Part shown: positions 6,183 through 10,866 of the stretch, piece after piece
Layout of the letters: each line of letters starts with the position of its first letter
Position numbering within the stretch: position 1 is the stretch's first letter
Assembly: GCA_030633795.1 (NCBI GenBank)
Contig: DAOWCB010000021.1
Coordinates: forward strand, 1-10,866
DNA from: Candidatus Aminicenantota bacterium
GTDB taxonomy: Bacteria > Acidobacteriota > Aminicenantia > Aminicenantales > Aminicenantaceae
Direction of reading: 5' to 3'
DNA: 10,866 nt
The notes under the pieces: generated by a model
Told to the model about the DNA's origin: nothing
The model's input: the letters and a program-made list of their open reading frames with translations, nothing else
Databases searched by the model: none
Made by a program: the position numbers and the translations under genes

Positions 6183-7142
6183 ATGAGGCGAATACGTGTT
6201 TTTGTTCTGGTTTTTATTATGCTTTTAGTAGGCTGCAAAGAGAATAAGTCTGTCCAGAGTCCTGCAGGCAGGGATTCCCAGGAGGCAAAAAAGAACTATA
6301 TGATCCTGCGTGTTGAGGATACTGTCTATTTCAATGCGGATTTTGTGAGGTTCCTCAAGCTCAGTCTTGGCGATGAATACAACATCCTTTCCGCGCTATC
6401 CTTGAGCCGACTGCTGGATAACTTCGTGGAGGAAAAGCTACTGTTGGCGGAAGCGCGGAACAAGGAGATCGTTTTGACTTGGGAGGAGAAAAAGGAGTTT
6501 TTAGCAAAACATTCCAGCGATTCCGCCTTAGAAGGAGAGAGTTGGCCACTAGAGGAAGAAGGGGCAGGATTGTTGTTTGAACAGCTTCTTGTGGAAAAAT
6601 ACACATACGATCTTATCAAGGACATCCAGGTGGAAATAGAAGAGGTCCAGGAATACTATTTGGAACATAAAAGAGAATTTCTCCTCCCGGAAAGAGTCAA
6701 GGTGAGCCAAATATTGCTTCCAAGCGAAGAGGAGGCAGTGGAGATCTTGGAGAGCTTAAAGAAAAATGACCTTGAGAATTTTAGAAGACTAGCCAAGGCT
6801 CAATCCGTTGGTGTCGAAGCCTCTCGAGGAGGAGAGATGGGAATATTCGCTATAGGACAACTTCCCGATGAGATGGAGAAGGCCATTTTTGCGCTGCAAG
6901 AAGGAGAAGTGAGCCCTGTTTTGGAATCTTCCTATGGCTTTCATATTTTTCGGCTTGATTCCCGATATGAGCCGGAATTGGTTTCTCCCGATCAAGCATC
7001 CACTTCTATCGAGATGAAGATTCTCAGCCAGAAGGTTAAAAATCGTATATTTCAACACATCAAAAAATTGAAAAATTCCCTTGAATGGGAATCCTACAAG
7101 CAAAACCTGTATTTTCCATATCAGAGGATTTCAAATGAATAA
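6183..7142 (+). CDS. PpiC-type peptidyl-prolyl isomerase lipoprotein (PrsA-like foldase)
   Basis: The 319-aa product begins with a lipoprotein signal: RR at 2-3, a hydrophobic core, and lipobox LVGC with Cys18 as the lipid-modified residue. It should be anchored in a membrane facing the periplasm. Residues 45-150 are a helical chaperone-like region (SurA_N type). A parvulin (PPIC) domain spans about 171-260, with VKVSQILLP as the first strand, RGGEMGIF at 215-222, LPDEMEKAIFALQEGEVSPVLES and the closing YGFHIFRL at 251-258. A basic helical tail follows. It would catalyse cis-trans proline isomerisation during folding of exported proteins. The start ATG 6183 has only a weak AAAG ahead and lies 22 bases after the terminator's T-run. 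The stop overlaps the next start, so the two are coupled. Confidence 0.88.
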   Translation: MRRIRVFVLVFIMLLVGCKENKSVQSPAGRDSQEAKKNYMILRVEDTVYFNADFVRFLKLSLGDEYNILSALSLSRLLDNFVEEKLLLAEARNKEIVLTWEEKKEFLAKHSSDSALEGESWPLEEEGAGLLFEQLLVEKYTYDLIKDIQVEIEEVQEYYLEHKREFLLPERVKVSQILLPSEEEAVEILESLKKNDLENFRRLAKAQSVGVEASRGGEMGIFAIGQLPDEMEKAIFALQEGEVSPVLESSYGFHIFRLDSRYEPELVSPDQASTSIEMKILSQKVKNRIFQHIKKLKNSLEWESYKQNLYFPYQRISNE

Positions 7143-8118
7143 AATGCGCATGACCCTTAAATTGTTTTTGGTTTTATTTAGCATAAGCTTCCTGTTTGGA
7201 CAAGATGTAGTGGATGCCATTGTAGCTATAGTGAACGATGATATCATCACCATATCGGATTATATGATCGAACACGATTCGATTTATGATCTCCTCCGTG
7301 CACAATTCCAGGGGGAGGAGTTCACCAAACAGTATGAAAAAGAAAAAGAAGGATTGTTGGAAAGGATGATAATCGAACGACTGCTCATTCAGGAATCTAT
7401 AAGACAGGATATCAGAAGCACGGCCGATATCGAGGGACAGATTAGGAGTATGGTTGAGGGTATCAAGAAACAATACAACATAGGCTCGGATGAGGAATTC
7501 AAGCGCATGATGACACAACAAGGGATTAACTATGACAACTGGATGGCGCAGCAAGAGAAAACCATCATTCAACAAGCTCTTATTTTTAGCGAAGTCGGAC
7601 GGAGTATTGCTATCGATGAGACGGATGTCGTGAATTACTACGACCTTCATCCAGAGGAGTTCACTACCCTTCCTACGTATAAATTAAAGGGAATCTATAT
7701 TTCTTCAGAAGATAAAAGCGAGCCGGAAGCACAGGCGAAAATGGAGGAAGTGAACGAAAAATTGGCGGCGGGGGAAGAGTTGGAAAGTCTTGCCGGCCAG
7801 TATTCAGAGGGCCCGGAAAAGGAATCTCAAGGAGATATCGGAATATACAATAAAGGCGATATGGACAAGACCTTAGAGCAGGCTGTTGAGAATTTAGAAG
7901 AGGGAAGCTTTTCCTCATGGGTCAAAATTCCATCCGGATGGTTTTTGTTAAAACTCGATGAAAAGACGGAGAGCCAGCTCAGGCCGTTTGAAGAGGTCAA
8001 AAAAGACATCGAAAATGAACTGTTTATGCAAGAACAACAAGTGAAGATCCAGGCCTATATAGCAGACCTTAAAAAACGGAGCTTTATCAAAATCCTGATT
8101 CCCGATCCCATCAAGTAG
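7135..8118 (+). CDS. SurA-like periplasmic chaperone / peptidyl-prolyl isomerase
   Basis: I chose ATG 7135, with GAGG 7 bases upstream, giving 327 aa; the frame is open to 7081 but those residues do not fit. Residues 1-22 are a signal peptide, likely cut near FG/Q. The mature N terminus VVDAIVAIVNDDIITISD (25-42) is the classic SurA opening. A helical SurA_N region follows to about 175, then one parvulin domain at about 183-275 (KLKGIYIS, SQGDIGIYNKGDM, EEGSFSSWVKIPSGWFLLKL). A helix packing against the N-terminal part ends the protein. E. coli SurA has two parvulin domains; one is common elsewhere. It should escort outer-membrane proteins. It overlaps the preceding gene by 8 bp, so translation is coupled, and it runs tail-to-tail with pdaD, only 6 bp apart. 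Confidence 0.88.
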   Translation: MNKMRMTLKLFLVLFSISFLFGQDVVDAIVAIVNDDIITISDYMIEHDSIYDLLRAQFQGEEFTKQYEKEKEGLLERMIIERLLIQESIRQDIRSTADIEGQIRSMVEGIKKQYNIGSDEEFKRMMTQQGINYDNWMAQQEKTIIQQALIFSEVGRSIAIDETDVVNYYDLHPEEFTTLPTYKLKGIYISSEDKSEPEAQAKMEEVNEKLAAGEELESLAGQYSEGPEKESQGDIGIYNKGDMDKTLEQAVENLEEGSFSSWVKIPSGWFLLKLDEKTESQLRPFEEVKKDIENELFMQEQQVKIQAYIADLKKRSFIKILIPDPIK

Positions 8119-8124
8119 CGCTGA

Positions 8125-8676
8125 TCAGGGAACCAAAACCGCTGCGGCGACTGCGGTTGTCCAGAATCCTTTTTCCCCACGGGCAATCTGCGTGACGTTC
8201 TGCGTTCTTACTTCCATCCCATCGCCCAGTTCGTATAAACTCTTTTCCTCATTCCAGATCTGGCTTAGGTCGAAGGTTTTGCCGAGAGTGGTGGCCAGCA
8301 TATCTGCAGCAAGGTCTTCTGCGTATTGGCTGGCTTCCTTCTCGTTTTGGCCAAAGCTGTGGTGTTCGGAGAGGTATCCGTAACGGGTTGGGTCATTGGG
8401 AATGGCCAATCCGATAGATGCGGATATGAGGCGTTGGGGCTCGTCGGTTGAGTTTTCACTCATCACGAGATACACAATTTGGCCGGGATGGAGGTGTTTT
8501 ACCCCAACTTCTTTGGATATCAACTGGCATCCGGGAGGAAAAATGCTGGAAATTTTGACGAGGTTGAAAGGAGCGATCCCTGCTTCTCTCAGGGCCTGTT
8601 CCAAGCTGGCAAGCTTTTCTTTGTGGTGGCCTTTTCCCTTAGTCAGGAATATGCGTTTGGGGACAATGTTATCCAT
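8125..8676 (-). CDS. pdaD: Pyruvoyl-dependent arginine decarboxylase
   Basis: This enzyme converts arginine to agmatine and CO2, the first step of one polyamine route. It uses a self-made pyruvoyl group rather than pyridoxal phosphate. The 183-aa product matches PvlArgDC (about 165 aa in Methanocaldococcus). VKISSIFPPGC at 40-50 holds the autocleavage site, expected between Ser43 and Ser44, so Ser44 would become the pyruvoyl group of the alpha chain. GLAIPN at 89-94 and YGYLSEHH at 99-106 follow, with Glu104 at the place of the catalytic acid. The C terminus FWTTAVAAAVLVP is typical. The start ATG 8676 lies 8 bases after the upstream gene's stop, so it is probably co-transcribed and perhaps coupled; the ribosome site is weak. 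No agmatinase or agmatine deiminase gene is in the window. Confidence 0.93.
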   Translation of the reverse strand: MDNIVPKRIFLTKGKGHHKEKLASLEQALREAGIAPFNLVKISSIFPPGCQLISKEVGVKHLHPGQIVYLVMSENSTDEPQRLISASIGLAIPNDPTRYGYLSEHHSFGQNEKEASQYAEDLAADMLATTLGKTFDLSQIWNEEKSLYELGDGMEVRTQNVTQIARGEKGFWTTAVAAAVLVP

Positions 8677-8684
8677 GGGCGACT

Positions 8685-9260
8685 TTATTTTATGTCTTCT
8701 GCTTTTTTCTTTTCCTGTTCCATTTCGTATGGTTCGGGTTCTTTAAAATCGATATTTTTAGACACTTCCCACTCTCCTACAGGAATGTACTGGGAGCCTT
8801 GAGATTTGGCAAACACTTTGACATCAACAATCTTCGACTGGAAAAAGGGGCTGCTCTTGAAATGTTCCAGGTTTTGTCCATCGATCCCATGGGTGCTCTT
8901 GAGGAGAATGGTTTCGCTGGTTTCTCCTGGCATCAAGGGTTCTCTCCGGATGGCTTCAATAAAGCCATCGCCAAGGTTCGCAACATCATCCCGAAACTTG
9001 AAGTTCGCATTCAAGTAGAAATATTTTAGCGGCTTTTCCGAAACGTTTTTGATCTTGAAGGAGATCGCCGGAACGATCACCAATTTTGGCGGCCAGGGTT
9101 GGAAGGTCTTTTCCACCCATTTTGTCTCGATATCCATAAGTTCGAACGAACCTTCCAAATCTTCATGGGACATGGTTTTCCACAGGCCAGTGAAATGAGC
9201 GACTGCAATGACGATAATAGCCAGAATGACTACGGCCAGGATAAACGACAAGTTTTTCAT
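8685..9260 (-). CDS. Membrane-anchored protein of unknown function, beta-sandwich-like exported domain
   Basis: The 191-aa product has one N-terminal membrane segment (residues 5-24, Ile/Val/Ala rich) with a short KN start, so it is either a signal anchor or an uncleaved signal. The rest should face the periplasm. Residues 65-150 alternate strands: KLVIVPAISFKIKNVS then EKPLKYFYLNANFKF then PLMPGETSETILL. This is the pattern of small immunoglobulin-like domains such as FxLYD or DUF2393, where a 'K-N-x-S-x-K-x-L' turn links two strands. The C terminus is charged (EMEQEKKKAEDIK). I cannot name the family. ATG 9260 has an excellent AGGAGG 6 bases upstream and a strong promoter. It shares a transcript with pdaD, but nothing in it suggests polyamine chemistry. 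Confidence 0.75.
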   Translation of the reverse strand: MKNLSFILAVVILAIIVIAVAHFTGLWKTMSHEDLEGSFELMDIETKWVEKTFQPWPPKLVIVPAISFKIKNVSEKPLKYFYLNANFKFRDDVANLGDGFIEAIRREPLMPGETSETILLKSTHGIDGQNLEHFKSSPFFQSKIVDVKVFAKSQGSQYIPVGEWEVSKNIDFKEPEPYEMEQEKKKAEDIK

Positions 9261-9280
9261 TGGATTCCTCCTTCAATTTT

Positions 9281-9309
9281 ATGATAAAGGATGCGGCAGG
9301 ATTTGGCAA
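9281..9309 (-). promoter_or_regulatory. Sigma70-type promoter of the unknown membrane protein - pdaD operon
   Basis: On the minus strand the -35 is TTGCCA (9309-9304, 5/6), the spacer 17 bp, and the -10 TATCAT (9286-9281, 5/6). A short leader with AGGAGG precedes ATG 9260. It sits in the 68-bp gap after the deacetylase gene, so the two downstream genes can be expressed apart from the S41-deacetylase pair. Confidence 0.7.
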
Positions 9310-9328
9310 ATCGAAATCAGGGATTTTG

Positions 9329-10537
9329 TCAGCGAACGAGTTCCGAAATGAAAACGGGTGTAACGCCGTATTCTTTCGCTAAACGGAAGGACTCCTTCAG
9401 GACTTTGAGTGTTTCCGGCGAAGGATGGCAGATGCCGACGGCTTCCCCCCTCTTTTGAGCTAGGGTGAACAGCTCTATGAGCTTCTCCCTTATGTAACCT
9501 TCGTCCAGTTCGCTATCAAGAAAGACATGCCGTTGCGCTGTCGGAATTTCGAGCTGGAGGGCCACATCATAAGCCACGGATTTTCCTGTTGTGCGGCTGT
9601 CGACAAAAAAGAGATTTCTTTGTTTTAGCCTTTGAAGGATGGTATACATCAATGATTCAATAGGGGTGACCTTCGATCCCATGTGGTTGTTGACGCCGCT
9701 GATGTAGGGGACCTGATCGAGATTCCTCTCCACGAGCGTGATGATTTCTTGTTCGCTCATGTCAGTGGTAATTATTCCCTCGATATTGTTATTCGCTTCG
9801 GTATTGTTGATGGATTCCAGCGGCAGGTGCAAGAGGATTTCTAAGCCATTTTGATTGGCGATTTGGGCCGTTTGTTCTCCAACCGGACTAAAGGGGATAA
9901 TCGCAACGGTAATCGGCTCCTGTAGGCTAAGAATGTCATAGATCGCGTCCAGGCTGTATCCCATGTCATCCATAATCAGGGCGACTTTGTATTTGGGTTC
10001 TATGATGGGGGGTTTTTCCATGACTTTGGGTTTTTCTTTCGGGACTTCTGGCAGTTCTTCTGGGATTACCGGTGGTTCTTTTTTGCAGGAGAAGAGGATG
10101 GCAAGTTTTTCTGCCTTGTGTCTTTGGACATCCCAGAGGAAATATATTTTTTCCTCGTCCTCCTGTTGCTCTTTTTTTGTGATCTTGGCCTTGGCCCTAA
10201 GCAAATCCTTTCTTAGCCGGGTTTCCATGTTTGTGTATTCGGCCATGGATAGATCGATTTTCAGATGGTCAATTCCAGCTTGGTCCTTGAACTTGGAAAC
10301 GGAATCGTCGGGGATACCTTGTCTGGAAAGCCGATCGAGGACAACTTGACTGATGGAAATTTTGGGTTTTTTCGGCTTCCTTGACTCGCTAAGAATAGAA
10401 AAAACATAGGACTTTTTTCCTTTTGACCAATTGATGTAATCCAAGCCTGCGGCAGAAGTTATGGCAAGGAGAGAAAAAATAACATAGATGATCCACGGAG
10501 TTTTTGGGCTTCCTTTGACCGGATTGTGTGTCCTCAT
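9329..10537 (-). CDS. Divergent polysaccharide deacetylase (YibQ / DUF610 family)
   Basis: The 402-aa product has an N-terminal membrane anchor (about 14-32). A charged region follows (50-150), ending in FLWDVQRHKAEKLAILF, then a Pro/Glu/Lys-rich linker (155-182). The catalytic-like domain, about 183-402, shows the family signatures: ALIMDDMGY at 186-194 (Asp190, Asp191), LLHLPLE at 235-241, GVNNHMGS at 281-288, FFVDSRTT at 311-317, HVFLDSE at 337-343 and ICHP at 369-372. These correspond to the acidic and His metal ligands of the deacetylase fold, so activity is plausible, but no substrate is proven for this family. It should lie outside the inner membrane. It starts 3 bases after the S41-family gene; this pair is a recurrent arrangement near envelope-remodelling genes. 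Confidence 0.92.
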   Translation of the reverse strand: MRTHNPVKGSPKTPWIIYVIFSLLAITSAAGLDYINWSKGKKSYVFSILSESRKPKKPKISISQVVLDRLSRQGIPDDSVSKFKDQAGIDHLKIDLSMAEYTNMETRLRKDLLRAKAKITKKEQQEDEEKIYFLWDVQRHKAEKLAILFSCKKEPPVIPEELPEVPKEKPKVMEKPPIIEPKYKVALIMDDMGYSLDAIYDILSLQEPITVAIIPFSPVGEQTAQIANQNGLEILLHLPLESINNTEANNNIEGIITTDMSEQEIITLVERNLDQVPYISGVNNHMGSKVTPIESLMYTILQRLKQRNLFFVDSRTTGKSVAYDVALQLEIPTAQRHVFLDSELDEGYIREKLIELFTLAQKRGEAVGICHPSPETLKVLKESFRLAKEYGVTPVFISELVR

Positions 10538-10540
10538 AGA

Positions 10541-10866
10541 CTATATCTTTGGCAGGATTTCGTGCGTTTTTTTAAGATACAGATCAAAATTGGGATTTTT
10601 TTCTTTGATTTCACTATCTGGAGTAATCCCCTTGAGCCACATTTCCTTTCCATCTCTGAAGTAAAAAATCTGTGATGTCAGGAGCAAAGCGCTCCCGTCT
10701 TCGAGAGGGTAAAAATCTTGTTTGACCAAAAGGCCTGGTGTTTTTAATCCTATGATCTTTGTTCTTTGAAAATCCATGAGAATGCCTGCCACGGCTTCTG
10801 CGGGGCCGATCGTTGCATTGTTTGTCCATATGATCAAAGGCAATCGCTCTAGCTCTGGCATTTTGG
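10541..10866 (-). CDS. C-terminal part of an S41 (CtpA-like) family protein, probably inactive
   Basis: The frame is open at the window's right edge, so the N terminus and any PDZ domain are missing; about 107 residues remain. PLIIWTNNATIGPAEAVAGIL, then TKIIGLKTPG, DGSALLLT, FRDGKEMWLKGITPD match the S41 core. Active family members have N-x-x-T-A-S-x-x-E with catalytic Ser, and T-F-G-K-G about 25 residues later with catalytic Lys. Numbered from the first visible Met (ATG 10861), Gly19 stands at the Ser position and Leu44 at the Lys position. So both catalytic residues appear lost and it may be a non-enzymatic partner or scaffold. A nearby Lys47 is not at the usual spacing. Without the N-terminal half I cannot tell what it binds. 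Confidence 0.8.
   Translation of the reverse strand, partial: KMPELERLPLIIWTNNATIGPAEAVAGILMDFQRTKIIGLKTPGLLVKQDFYPLEDGSALLLTSQIFYFRDGKEMWLKGITPDSEIKEKNPNFDLYLKKTHEILPKI

Noticed and set aside
8094..8129. CCTGAT/ATCAGG inverted repeat between the convergent SurA-like and pdaD genes
   Set aside because: A 6-bp stem with a 24-base loop and only ATTTT after it on the minus strand is too weak to call, although some terminator is expected here.
8396..8802. Overlapping plus-strand ORFs of 107-116 codons
   Set aside because: They are antisense to pdaD and the unknown membrane protein, both of which have better coding and start signals.

Overview
The window is an ordinary-looking chromosomal segment of a Gram-negative bacterium with moderate GC content. 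The Gram-negative reading rests on an LPS heptose adenylyltransferase (rfaE2), a SurA-like periplasmic chaperone, a PrsA/PpiC-type lipoprotein, and an S41-family protein next to a YibQ-type divergent polysaccharide deacetylase. A pyruvoyl-dependent arginine decarboxylase is unusual among bacteria. The combination reminds me of the Aminicenantes/Acidobacteriota neighbourhood, but that is a weak inference. I see no tRNA, rRNA, IS element, prophage or CRISPR array.

Layout. 1-679 (+): the end of a DUF2061 membrane-protein gene, overlapping rfaE2. 680-950: no long gene, but on the minus strand a compact transcription unit with a consensus promoter, a Shine-Dalgarno site, a 22-codon ORF and a strong intrinsic terminator. 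951-2132 (-): an exported class I glutamine amidotransferase (peptidase C26 family) with its own promoter. 2300-2548 (-): a small conserved-looking beta-rich protein, divergent from mfd. 2649-5936 (+): mfd, the transcription-repair coupling factor. 5937-6182: a 246-bp structured leader with a promoter, nested hairpins, a possible 22-codon leader ORF, and segments that can form mutually exclusive antiterminator and terminator stems. 6183-8118 (+): two translationally coupled peptidyl-prolyl isomerase/chaperone genes, a lipoprotein and a SurA-like protein. 8125-10866 (-): in transcription order, the C-terminal part of an S41-family protein, a divergent polysaccharide deacetylase, then (from an internal promoter) a membrane-anchored protein of unknown function and the arginine decarboxylase.

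How the genes fit together. Much of the window serves the cell envelope: heptose activation for LPS, outer-membrane protein folding (PpiC/SurA), and the S41/deacetylase pair, which is usually linked to peptidoglycan or envelope remodelling. Mfd is housekeeping DNA repair, and the arginine decarboxylase supplies agmatine for polyamine synthesis. The most interesting signals are non-obvious: the attenuator-like leader ahead of the chaperone genes, the isolated micro-ORF unit at 688-898, and an S41-family protein that has lost both catalytic residues.
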